DNA of 64,000 nt, from the NCBI RefSeq assembly GCF_022682495.2, contig NC_071392.1:70392097-70456096 (forward strand), given 5' to 3'. Position 1 is the stretch's first letter; every line of letters starts with the position of its first letter. Shown here in pieces: positions 11,640 through 22,650 of this stretch. The translations under genes and the position numbers were made by a program. The DNA is from Desmodus rotundus (lineage: Eukaryota > Chordata > Mammalia > Chiroptera > Phyllostomidae). Under the pieces are notes generated by a model that was not told the DNA's origin, did not search any database, and saw only the letters and a program-made list of their open reading frames with translations.

Positions 11640-13065
11640 GAGCTATCTGGATGCTAGTTTATCCTCTCACTTCATTGATAGTTTGATGGATATTGATTTC
11701 TAGATTGGAAATAAATGTCACTCAGAATTTTGAAGGCATTTTTTTCCTATTGTCTCTGAGTTGCCAGTATTGCTATTGAAAAGTCTTCAGATGTTTATAT
11801 TTTTATCCATTTAAAGGAATCTGTTTTTCTTCCTTTCTGAAGACATTTAAGATCTTCTCTTCACTCACAGTATTTTAAAATCTTAATGTTCTTTGCTATG
11901 TGGGTCTCTTTCATCTCTTGTGCTGGCACCTGGTGGATCTTATAGTCATAAAAATCATAGTCTTCATTATGGAAAATTTTTTCAATTTTTGATGAATCTT
12001 CTTATTTTTCTCTATTGTTTTTCTTAAACTCCTATTATTTTGTTTTTTCCTACTAAATTTTCAAGTTATATTTTATCTTTATATTTATTATTTATTTTAC
12101 ATTTTATTTTTGTCTTCTTTTTATAGGATGTCATTCCTATTTCAATAGTGCAATTTCTTTGTTTACCTTTCTGAATAGATTAATGATAGTTTCTTTTCTT
12201 GTGTTCCCATCTTCTTGCACAGTCTCTGTGTCCCGCAAATCTCTCCTTTATTTTTGTTTGTTTGGGACTCTCTTTCTATGTGCAAGGCTTTCTTCAGATA
12301 TCCAGGCATTTTTAATTGTTTGCTCTTACTTAGGCTGGTTGGAAGCTCTGTACATGTGCTTTGGGATTTGATGTTGACTGTGGGCTTCAAGGCAGTATCA
12401 TCTGACTGGGCTTTTTTTTTTTTTTTTTTTAGAAAACCCAATGCTGTGTACTTTCATCTTCCCTCTTGTGCTGATTGCATTTCCCAAGGAAGAGTCTTTT
12501 GGTCTCCCTCCTGCTGACACCTGGAGGGTATGGGCTTGGCTACTGGACCTGGTGGGACAGAGTTCTCACCATTCAGTGTATAAACTGCCACTCAATGCAC
12601 CTATTTTCGTTGTGAAACCTTCCCCCAACCCAGAACTGAGCCTGGTTCTCCTTACCCTCTGCTTCATAGTGTCGAAAGATTACACTTCTCTTTGGGGGGA
12701 AGAGTAGTTGCATCCATGTAGAGTTGGGGAAGAAATTTGGGGATTTAACTGTTTCATAAGAAATTTTTTACTCACCCCCACTTTTCAACGTTTTAAAAAC
12801 CTTGAGGGCTGCTGCTATGTAAATTAGAGTGTTTATTGTCGCTCCTCACTGCTGATTTAGGATTCTACTTTGGTAGGATAACTGAATCATTTCCCACCCA
12901 TTCTTTTACTTTCCAGTTTCCAAAAGGATTATGCTATCACCTCTCTTGACATTTGCATAATTGTGTCTTATGACTTAAAAGGTTTATCTGTTCTTGTTTT
13001 AATGGAGATTGAGGGTAGAGTGAAGGTAAATGGACTTACTCAATTTGCAATCTTATTGCAAGATG
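11640..13065 (-). mobile_element. Probable ancient LINE (HAL1/L1M-type), minus strand
   Basis: The stretch GAAGGCATTTTTTTCCTATTGTCTC...CAGTATTGCTATTGAAAAGTC... through 12200 resembles the reverse complement of ancient HAL1/LINE-1 ORF1 3' sequence. The block up to about 13065 would then be its 5' untranslated region, ending in CAATTTGCAATCTTATTGCAAG, which resembles an inverted LINE 5' end. The short open frames inside have no recognised domains. The family is assigned from memory, and a repeat-library comparison would decide it. Confidence 0.45.
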
Positions 13066-14259
13066 CAGTATTTCTCTTTTTACATTACAAAAACAAGAAA
13101 TAAATGAATGGAAACAATAATTCTTGCACAGATTGACCTTGATGGTGCACACACCGGTGGAGGATGTAGGTAAAAAGGAAGTGAAGAGTAAAAGCTCAAG
13201 TGTGCAGAGAGATTGGCGCCGTGGCCCTGTCTCCTCTGTTTGCTCTCAGCGTACCGAGTTTACAAGTGCGTGGTTATGATAACAGATTATGCTTTCTAAT
13301 TTTAATTAAACCAGCCCGCCCACACTATGCATATGGCTGTAAGTGATTTCTGCAGGAAATGATTTATGTAAAGAAACTTCAGAATGAAGATAATAAGTAA
13401 GTGAACAGCAGAAAATGTAACTTTGACTCTTGATATGATCTCTCCATGAAGATCGGGTGAAGCTGTAACTGGTAATAGCCTGGACAACTCAGAGAAGTTT
13501 GTAACAAACTGAAGTTATCGATAAAACTCCTTGATATGTGATTTATATATATCCTCTGTAGTTAATAAAGAATTATGTGCATACTGTGAATTGTGATATC
13601 AGTTTACATAATATTAGTATGATGAATAGACAGATATTAAAAATTTAGCACTCCAGACACAAGGACTCTTCATAGAAATTATTTTTCAACAATGTTGAAC
13701 ATCAAGTAAATCCAGAATTTATTTTACAAAGTGATTTATTCTAAATGTTAAATATTTAGAAGCTTCATTTGTAATTTCTTAGTGAAACCAAAAAGCAAAA
13801 ATATATCTGCTTTTGGGAAAAATCTTGTTTTTTTGATAAAAATGACTGAAATAATATATAAATATAGTAGATTTTTCTATCCAGCTGCATGATGAAACAG
13901 ATTCCTTATTAAATGAAATGCTGTTTAAAATATTTAAAAGTGCCTTTTAAAATGTATCATTAAACTGATACAAATGTAAGAAATAGGTCTTGACCTCAAA
14001 AAAATGAAAGTGGAATCTTAAGTAACTGAAGACGCAGTGTTTTGACCTGAGGGTGTTTACTCTTTTGCACGCAGAGCAGGAGACGGCCAACAGCCAACGA
14101 TGCCTAAGGCCCTTGCTGTGCAGGGAATTGTATAGGAAGACACTCATAAAGCTGGTATCCTTTGCAAAAGTAAACAGCAAGGAAATCTCATGAAGATTTA
14201 GGGAAAACATAATGTACCCTGAAAACTCCTAACCATGAACATTTTTAACCTTAACAGGT
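13066..14259. other. SLC13A1 intron 6, non-repetitive block
   Basis: 13100-13500 has no recognisable repeat and keeps CpG sites. It carries an AT-rich homeobox-like TAATTTTAATTAA. It looks like a candidate conserved non-coding element, which is inference only. The rest is AT-rich without features. Confidence 0.4.
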
Positions 14260-16090
14260 GTGTGTATTAAAATAAAAAACCATCATATAATTCAAAGCTC
14301 TTCTATGCAGTGCAACCCAGGACTTGAAGAATTCCCATTGAAGTTTCAAGGAAAATTAGAACTTCAATATTTAAAAGCACAAAACACACAAGAAAACAAA
14401 GTAAAAAAGGGAGAACCAACAGGAAACAATAGGCCAAAGAGAGAGATCCATAAGACTTCAAACACTAGAGTTAGACACAGAATATAAATAAATTTATTTA
14501 TGATTAACCAAATTAGACAAAAGATGGGTAATATATAAGTAAGGAGAAAGAAACTATAAATATTACCAAGCAAATCTTAAAAAGACAAATAGAATTTATA
14601 GAAATTAAAAGTGAAATAACTGACTTTAAAACTCAGTGGATGGGTTAAACAACAGAACAGACATAGTTGAAGGAAAAATTAATGAATAGGAAGATAGATA
14701 CGAAGTTATTATTCATGGTGTAGGGCAGCAAGACACTGAGAAGAAAAGTTAGACATTATGAAGCACAGAAGACAGAGTGAGAAAGTTTAACATGTGTTAG
14801 ACTAGAGACCCAGAGGAAATAATGGCTGAAAGTTCCCAACACTTGTTAGAAAAGCCCAATACACAGATATAAGATACACACACACATTTTAAAAGGAATT
14901 AATGAGAAAATAATTAAGGAAAGTAAGATGGAAAGAATATTTGGGAAAAATAGAAATCTGGCATTAAAAATTCTAAATTTATAAAGTTGCAAAAAGTTCA
15001 AGTGAATCAAACTTTTCAGGCAAAAATTTTCAACCTGGATAAAAATGCAAAAGTCAGTTTTTGTTTACAAGAGATACAGCTAAAATATAAGGACATAGCC
15101 CTGACTGGCACGGCCGAATTGGTTGGGAACAAAAAGTGAAAAGTTGCTAGTTCGACTCCTGGACTGGGCACATACCTGGATTGTGGGTTTGGTCCCTGGT
15201 TGGGGCATATATGAGAGACAACTGATTGTTTCTTTCTCACATTAAGGTTTCCCTCCCTTCCCTTCTCTCTAAAATATAAATAAATAAAATGTATTTTAAA
15301 ATAAAAGGACATAGAAATATTAAAAGTGAAAGAATATAAGAAATGTCCGGTAAAAGACTAAAAATTCTGGCATGCTACATTATCATCAGACAAATAAACT
15401 CTGAGACTCCCCAAAATTGGTATAGACTGACAGGAGCACTGCAAATGGTAAAAGTGTTAATTAATCAGTAATATATAAACACTCCAAATTGGTAAGGATG
15501 TGATGACATAATCTAAATATATAAAAATATATAGAAACTAGAACTGATGGAGCTATCAGAAGAAATAGACGTAGACATATCCACAACATAAAGGGAGATT
15601 TTAACAAAAGTTTCATTAATTGCTGGATTAAGCAGAAAAAAATTGTTTAAGTCACAGATGCTTTGAAAAGCACAGCTAGCAAACTTGATCAAATAGACTT
15701 TGAGGAAGGCCGAGCGGAGGTGGAAACAGGCAGGGTCATCTCAATAGTGGGGCCACCGCATGGGCCTATTTTTATTGTGTTAACAGTATTGCTCTTTCGG
15801 GTCTTTGTTGTGGTGCACAAGTAAGTAATACAAGTGCTAACACTGACGAGAAAATGGGAGAATGATGAACACAAAATTCTGGACTGTGGCTGTCTTGATA
15901 AGGGGATGGATGTAATTGTGTGAGAAAAGGAGCTGGAATCAGAGAAGGGTTCACAGGACTTTCTAGAAACTGTTACATTCTATTTTTTAAGCTGAGGTAT
16001 AGTATATTGTATTTTATTCATTTTATTACTTAAACTTCTCTACATTGTATAAATATGTATAAAATATTTATTTCATAAGCAAAATATATA
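14260..16090 (+). mobile_element. Ancient LINE-1 (L1M-type) fragment interrupted by a VES SINE
   Basis: A-rich plus-strand sequence contains ORF1/ORF2-like decayed motifs, for example AATAATGGCTGAAAGTTCCC and CATAAAGGGAGATTTTAACA. From about 15850 to 16090 it ends with a LINE-1-like 3' tail. A VES SINE (15099-15304) interrupts it. There is no usable reading frame. Exact subfamily is not determined. Confidence 0.6.
15099..15304 (+). mobile_element. VES SINE
   Basis: tRNA-derived SINE starting CCCTGACTGGCACGGCCGAA, with a box-B-like GTTCGACTCC and a CT-rich then A-rich tail. Flanked by the duplication AAGGACATAG (15089-15098 and 15305-15314). It is inserted in an ancient LINE-1. Confidence 0.9.
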
Positions 16091-16651
16091 AAAAACAATT
16101 TGGTGACAAAACAAATGTATTTCTTTGCTAGGAAATACCATTGAAAGATACATAGAAAAACATTGCTGAGGATTCTAAGAAACAAAATACAGTATTAGAA
16201 TACCTTATATAGTGTAGGAGGTGCACTGTGTAATTAGAGGAAAGTACAGATGCTTCCAACATGGCCGAGCTTATGTTATTTGCTTGAAGATATATGGAGA
16301 CAAGATATCACCAGCAGTCAATCACTTCTTTAACATCAAAATGTTTTGTGGAAACACAGTTTAATTATAGTCATCAATGGAGCTAGGCTTTGACTATAAT
16401 AGAAATTGAAATCTGGAGCAAGGTCATGTTTACTGGTGCTACTATGATTCTTTCTTAATGAATTTAAAATAAACTCTTTATTCAGAAGGGAATTTACCTC
16501 ACCAACTGTTGCCACCACTTCTTTCTTCTTTCAGAAAATACACCTGGCAGAATTTCAGTTGGATTAGGTTGTACATACTGGGCCATATGCAGGCATTTAC
16601 CTTCACTCTAATTTAGACTCTTTATGGAGCAAATTACATTCTCATTATACC

Positions 16652-17008
16652 TCAGAAATTTAATAGTTTCTCCTGATACAATATTATTAAAAATGAGGCT
16701 TCTACATTCTCAGTTGAATAGCTTGAGTTCTTATAAATTGTATTAGTGAGAAGAGTTATGATTTCTTTTAAAAGTTCAATTTTATCTTGTGTTCCTACAG
16801 GCACAGGAAATTGCCAAGGTAAAAAAAGACCATCAAGGGAACAAACTTTCAGCTGCACGGTGAATACAGACTGAGGGTCCAATGCAAAACATGGCAAGTA
16901 CATTTGGTACGACCACATTGTACGTTTGGCACTTCTCAAGAGAGTACGACTCAAATTTTTCACCAAAATATACGAACAAATAAATGAGGTGATATATGTG
17001 CCAATCAC
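16652..17008 (-). other. Unidentified 119-codon open frame
   Basis: An open minus-strand frame lies in an AT-rich, otherwise non-repetitive part of SLC13A1 intron 6. It reads RSAKRTMWSYQMYLPCFALD and then PQSVFTVQLKVCSLDGLFLP, ending with GTQDKIELLKEI. The frame has no ATG near its start; the first codon is GTG. It is preceded by CCCTCTCCCCATGTAG, which could pass for a splice acceptor. I do not recognise the protein. It may be chance, a retrocopy fragment of a gene I cannot name, or an exon of an unknown transcript. It retains CpG sites (for example GGTCGTACC) that are otherwise rare nearby. Confidence 0.3.
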
Positions 17009-17084
17009 CTACATGGGGAGAGGGATCCTTTTATCATGAATACTTACATCAAATCATCATGATGTACACTTTAAATATCTCACG

Positions 17085-17900
17085 ATTTATTTCAACATTA
17101 TAATAATGTCAGGTATAATTGACAAATGAAATTGCAAGGTATTTAAAGTTAACATCATAGAGATCTGCCTCAGGTATACGTTAAATGATTACCTTCATCT
17201 AGCCAATAAAACCATCACCTCACATTTCTTTTCTTTTTATTGGTGAGACATTCAAGTACCGCTCCCCTCACCCATCTCAAACATACAACAGTGTTATCAA
17301 CTATGGTCACCACATTTGACGTTAGATGCTCAGACCTTATTTATCTTAAAGCCAAAACCTTGTACCCTCCTCTTATGAACCTCTGCCTTTTTACTCTACC
17401 CACCAGGCCCTGGCAACAACTTTTCTACTTGTTATTATGAGTTTTCCCTTTTTTTTTTTTTAACATTACACATATAAACGATACCATGCATTAATTGTCT
17501 TTCTCTGGCTTATGTCACTTAGAATAATGTTTTAAAGGTTTACCCATCTTGTCACAAATGACTGAATTTCCTTCTTTCTCATGGCTGAATAATATCCCCT
17601 TGTATATGCATAACACAACGTTTTATCTATCCATCTGCTGATGAACACTTAGGTTGTACCCATATCTTGGCTAGTGTGAATAATGTTACAAGGACCATGG
17701 GAAAGACGATATCTCTTTGAAACAGTGATTTAATTTATTTGGATAAATACCTAAAAGTGGGATTGCTGGCTCATATGGCAGTTTTATTTTTAATGTTTTG
17801 AGGAACCTCCATAGTGTTTTCCATAGTGGCTGCATCAATTTACACGGATTCTGCTTTCTCCACATCCTCACCAACATTTGTTATCTCTTGTCTTTTTTCT
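17085..17900 (-). mobile_element. LINE-1 (L1M-type) 3' end, minus strand
   Basis: Read on the plus strand, the block begins with inverted 3' untranslated sequence (AACAGTGTTATCAACTATGG, AAACCTTGTACCCTCC). It continues through the inverted end of ORF2, marked by GGATAAATACCTAAAAGTGG, GATTGCTGGCTCATATGGCA and TTCCATAGTGGCTGCATCAA. This is a typical mammalian-wide LINE-1 tail. It is 5'-truncated. Confidence 0.85.
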
Positions 17901-17934
17901 GCTGCTGTGACTCCTAAAGAATGTGTGGTAGTGT

Positions 17935-17953
17935 CTCTCTCTCTCTCTCTCTC
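17935..17953 (+). repeat. (TC)n repeat
   Basis: A short pure TC run directly after an old LINE-1 fragment. Confidence 0.85.
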
Positions 17954-18446
17954 ATCTCTCTATACATCATAGGGATCAGCTGGGTGAGTAAAAGGAGATA
18001 CCTAGGATGTGTCAGGTGAGGACTGAGCAGCAATAACAGTCTAGGAGAAGGAAAGAGTAATCAAGGAGAACCAACTTTTGTCTGGAGTGCCTGCCTAGTC
18101 TGACCTAAAATACCTTTTTCATATTTAATCTAGGACCTAGATATTCTAGAATTGGTATTGCCTCACTTGGAAGAACTGATGCCCTTTGTCTCTGATATCA
18201 TGAACCATGCTTATTACTGTTATATGGTTCTTTGAATTCTTAAAGAATATTTAAGAGTGCTGCTATCTTATAAGATCTGGTTTTTAAATAAGAATTTTCA
18301 TCCCCAAACTAAACAATACCTAATTAAAAGCAAGATTCAATCGGCTCAAGGAAATTTTTCCTTTGAACTTTTCCCTTTGGGGAACTAAGAATGATGTAAG
18401 ATGAATGAAAAACAATAATCTCAGACCTTTTATTAAAAGCACTCTA

Positions 18447-18656
18447 GTCCTGACCAGTGTGGCTCAGTGGGTTGGGTGTCCTCCTGCAAAGCAAAAAGTC
18501 ACCACTTCGAATTCTGGTCAGAGCATATTCCTGGGTTGCATCCTGGGTCCCAGGTTGGGCATGTGTGAGAGGCAATAAATCGATGTTTCTCTCACACATC
18601 ATTGTGAAAGAAATCTTCAACAACAAAAAAATAAAAGCTTTTAAAAAATAAAATAT
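18447..18656 (+). mobile_element. VES SINE
   Basis: Starts GTCCTGACCAGTGTGGCTCA, with the box-B-like TTCGAATTCTGG and a tail of A-rich simple sequence. Imperfect flanking AAAAGCA direct repeats are present. Confidence 0.85.
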
Positions 18657-19745
18657 AAAAGCATATTGATTTTCCAATTTCTTTCATTTGAAGATGGCTA
18701 GAAGTTTAGAAATTAAGCTAGTGTAAAAAATCTGGAGTGTCCCTCTGAATAATACCAGTGATTATAAGAAAGAGGAAAATCTAGCCACTTGGTTCTTCTG
18801 TTGGTATGTAAAAATTAAGGTTTGGATACCTGGAACTCATTTCTCATGGAAACAACATGTGGTGATTGGCCTCCTGGATCCCTCACCGGAACCTGACAAA
18901 TGGTTGGCCCCTCGCACTGTCCATTTCCTTTTTGGGCCTTCTTTCTTCTTCCTTTTCATTTCTAAAAACATTTCAGCTACTTTTGGAGTAATGCAGGATC
19001 TATGGGCTACATACCTACCAACCACTTTCATTCTGGGCACAAGTGAAGAACTCCGCTAATGTTTGGGCCATGGGAACTTGGTGAGTCAGGGACACATCTT
19101 TTTCTAAGTACGCAGCATAGGAATCTGACCTAGATATGAGTACTCCTTAATCAGTTCCTGGAAGCTGAGGAACTAATAAATATTCATCATCTTCAAAACC
19201 AACATATAATTATCACCAGCAGCAGTGGCAATGGCAATATTATCTTCATTATTCTCTATAACAGAATTTTGTAGTTGTAGTAACAAGAATTTTAGGGCTG
19301 ATAAATTTCAGTTCCAAGTCCTTATTTCCTTTCCATCAAAAATAAAATTAATCTCCTCGAATAACCAAAGCAATCTTGAGAAAGAGCAAAGATGGAGATA
19401 TCACACTTTCTGATTTCAAACTATACTAAAAAGCTATAATAATCAAAATAGGTTGGTATCGGCATAAATATAGACACATAGATCAATGAAACAGAATTGA
19501 GAGCCTAGAAATAAACCATCACATATATAGTCAACTAATGTTTGCCAAGTGAGCCAAGAATACTCAATAGGGAAAAGATGGTATCTTCCATAAATGGTAG
19601 CAGGAAAAGTAGATATCCACATGCAGAAGGAAATTGGACCCTTATCTTACACCACTCACAAAAATTAACTTGAAATGGATTACAGACTTAAATGTAAGAA
19701 CTGAAACCATAAAACTGCTATAAGAAAATATGAGAACAAGGATTT

Positions 19746-21719
19746 ACTTATTTATTTATTTAATATATTTATTGATTATGCTATTACAGTTGTCCCATTT
19801 CCCCCCCTTCACTCCATTCCATCCTGCCCAACCCCTCCCTCCCACATTCCCCCCCCCCATAGTTCATGTCCATGGGTCATACTTGTAAGTTCCTTGGCTT
19901 CTACATTTCCTATACTATTCTTACCCTCCCCCTGTCGATTTTCTACCTACCATTTATGCTACTTATTCTCTGTACCTTCCCCCCTCTCTCCCCCTCCCAC
20001 TCCCCTGTTGATAACCCTTCATGTGATCTCCATTTCTGTGGTTCTGTTTCTGTTCTAGTTGTTTGCTTAGTTTTCTTTTGTTTTGGTTTTAGGTGTGGTT
20101 GTTTATAACTGTGAGTTTGCTGTCATTTTTACTGTTCATATTTTTTATCTTCTTTTTCTTAGGTAACTCCCTTTAACATTTCATATAATAAGGGCTTGAT
20201 GATGATGAACTTCTTTAACTTGACCTTATCTGAGAAGCACTTTATCTGCCCTTCCATTGTAAATGACAGCTCTGCTTGATAGAGCAATGTAGGATGTAGG
20301 TCCTTGCCTTTCTTGACTTTGAATATTTCTTGCCAGCCCCTTCTTGCCTATAAGGTCTCTTTGGAGAAATCAGCTGACAGTCTTATGGGAACTCCTTTGT
20401 AGGTAACTGTGTCCTTTTCTCTTGCTGCTTCGAAGATTCTCTCCTTCTGCTTAATCTTGGCTAATGTAATTATGATGTGCCTTGGTGTGTGCTTCCTTGG
20501 GTCCAACTTCTTTGGGACTCTGTGAGCTTTCTGGACTTCCTGGAAGTCTATTTCCTTAGCCAGATTGGGGAAGTTCTCCTTCATTATTCGTTCAAATAAG
20601 TTTTCAATTTTTTGTTCTTCCTCTTCTCCTTCTCGTACCCCCCTCCCCCTATAATTTGGATGTTGGAACATTGAAAGATGTCCTGGAGGTTCCTAAGCCT
20701 CTCCTCATTTTTTTGAATTCTTGTTTCTTCTCTCTTTTCCGGTCAGATGTTTCTTTCTTCCTTCTTTCCAGACCGTTGATTTGAGTCCCAGTTTCCTTCC
20801 CATCACTCTTGGTTCCCTGTACATTTTCCTTTGTTTCTCTTAGCATAGCCTTCATTTTTTCGTCTAATTTGCAACCAAATTCAACCAATTCTGTGAGCTT
20901 CCTGATTACCAGTGTTTTGAACTGTGCGACTGATAGGTTGGCTATCTCTTCGTTGCTTAGTTGTATTATTTCTGGAGTTTTGATCTGTTCTTTCATTTGG
21001 GCCATTTTTTTGTTTTGTTTTGGCGTGCCTGTTAAGTAAAGGGGCAGAGCCTTAGGTGTTCACCAGGGCAGGGTAATGCTGGTCGCTGCGCTGTGACACT
21101 GTATGTGGGGGAGAGGCCAAGAGGGAGCAATAGGCTTGCTCTTCTCTCTGCCGGATTTCAGTCACTCCCTCCACTACCCACAATCAAACTGGGCCCCTCT
21201 AGTGCTGGTTCCCAAGTGGGTGGGCTTGTGCATGCTCTAGGCCCCTGTAGATCTCTCCAACGACCTCTCCTGTGAGGCTGGGAGTTTCTCCCACTGCCGC
21301 CTCAACCTCCACGGGTGTTTGCAATCAGAGGTTTGAGGCTTTATTTTCCCTCCCTGGAGCCCTGGGTTGTGTGGTCTTTTTCGCTCCCCTGCCATTCCTC
21401 CCAGTTTATCTATGCGCAGATGTGGGGCCATGGGGTCTGCTAGCTGTCGCACTGCCTGCCCCATTCCACAATCCGCCACCTTGCTGGGTCCGCCAGCTGC
21501 TGCCTTGCTGTGAGTCCTTTCTGTCCCATCTGCCCGTCTCCGCCCCTCCTACTGGTCTGGATGAATGTTTCTTCTTTATCTCCATGGTTGTTGGACTTCC
21601 ATGCAGTTCGATTTTCTATCAGTTCTGGTTGTTTTTTGTTTTTAAATTGTTGTTGTCCTTCTTTTGGTTGTGCGAGGAGGCACAGTGTGTCTACCTACAC
21701 CTCCATCTTGGCCAGAAGC
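19746..21719 (-). mobile_element. ORF1-only LINE (HAL1-like), full length, inside old LINE-1
   Basis: A 1974-bp minus-strand sister of the element at 58608-60533. It is flanked by an 11-bp duplication with one mismatch, AACAAGGATTT (19735-19745) and AACAACGATTT (21720-21730). The 5' end on the minus strand is TTCTGGCCAAGATGGAGGTG. ORF1 survives as two overlapping frames: 20649-21005 (MAQMKEQIKTPEIIQLSNEE..., a coiled-coil-like N-terminal part) and 20348-20671 (KIENLFERIMKENFPNLAKE through RHIIITLAKI to RLSADFSKETL, the RNA-binding and C-terminal part). There is no ORF2 before the 3' untranslated region. It splits an older plus-strand LINE-1. Confidence 0.9.
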
Positions 21720-22226
21720 AACAACGATTTTTTTTGATATGACACCAAAAACACAAGCATAAAAGCTTGTCCTATTATAAGTCCTATATATTGGCTACTG
21801 GCTATTATTTAGCCAATAAGTCCTAATTGCCTAAATCCTTTCATTTGAGACCACATCAAGTAAAAGACTTCTGCACAGCAAAAGAAACCATCGCCAAAAT
21901 GACAAGGCAAGCTATGGAATGGGAGAAAATATTTGCAAATCATATATCTGATAAGGCATCAATGGGGTAATATCCAAAATATGTAAAGAACTCAATACAT
22001 CAATAGCAGCTAGAAAAAAAACATAGAACATCCAGACAGTTTATATGTGGAATCTATAAACAGCCAAACTCACAGAAACAGAGTAGAGTGATAGTTACCA
22101 GGGGCCGGGAATGGGAGAAATGGGGACAGGAGGGTACAACTTACCGTTATTAGAGGAGTAAGCTCTGAGGATCTAATGTACAACAATATAATAATACTTA
22201 GATACTTGAAAGTTTTAAGGAGAATA

Positions 22227-22473
22227 CTGTATTTTTTGGACTATAAGATGCACTGGACCATAAGACGCACCTATGTTTTAGAGGAGGAAAATAGGAAAAA
22301 AAATTTGAAGCAAAAAATGTGGTCCTGCTCCTGCCTCCTGTGACGCTGATCCACCGCCGCCCCCCCTCCCCCCAGTGAGCAAGGTAAGCTACATTTGGAC
22401 TATAAGATGCACCCCCATTTCCCCTCCCCAAATTTAGGGGGGAAAAGTGCGTCTTATACTCCAGAAAATGTGG
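22227..22473 (+). mobile_element. DNA-transposon MITE, copy 1
   Basis: A 247-bp non-autonomous element sits between TA dinucleotides (22225-22226 and 22474-22475). Its ends are inverted repeats: left CTGTATTTTTTGGACTATAA and the complement of the right CCACATTTTCTGGAGTATAA. An internal third copy of the end sequence (TTTGGACTATAAGATGCACC) lies near 22396. No open frame for a transposase is present. A TA duplication suggests a Tc1/mariner-type mover, though the family is not certain. Orientation is arbitrary. Confidence 0.75.
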
Positions 22474-22650
22474 TAGATTTTGAGTGTTTTCAAAACACAC
22501 ACACAATTAATTATGTAACATGATGGAGGTGTTAACACTATGATGACAATCATTTTGCAGTATATAAGTGTATCAAATCAACATGTTATGCACCTTAAAC
22601 TTACACAATGCTATGCGTCAATAATATCTCAATAAAGCTGTAAAAAGGTG

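Larger units (their letters stand above)
19370..22650 (+). mobile_element. Ancient LINE-1 3' part, host of two later insertions
   Basis: Plus-strand ORF2 C-terminal sequence (CTATAATAATCAAAATAGGT, CATAGATCAATGAAACAGAA) runs to about 19745. It resumes at 21731, with CTTCTGCACAGCAAAAGAAAC and TGATAAGGCATCAATGGGGT. It then continues into a 3' untranslated region ending with CAATAAAGCTGTAAAAAGG near 22650. It is split by an ORF1-only LINE (19746-21719) and by a MITE (22227-22473). Confidence 0.8.

Noticed and set aside
16790..16820. Plus-strand mini-exon after TTGTGTTCCTACAG
   Set aside because: The acceptor-like text is followed at once by AAGGTAAAAA, which would give an exon of only about 20 bp with no protein match. 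It overlaps the opposite open frame and is probably chance.
21272..21742. A 156-codon plus-strand open frame with hydrophobic segments
   Set aside because: It is the antisense of the GC-rich 5' untranslated region of the ORF1-only LINE at 19746-21719. A similar shadow occurs in the copy near 60259.
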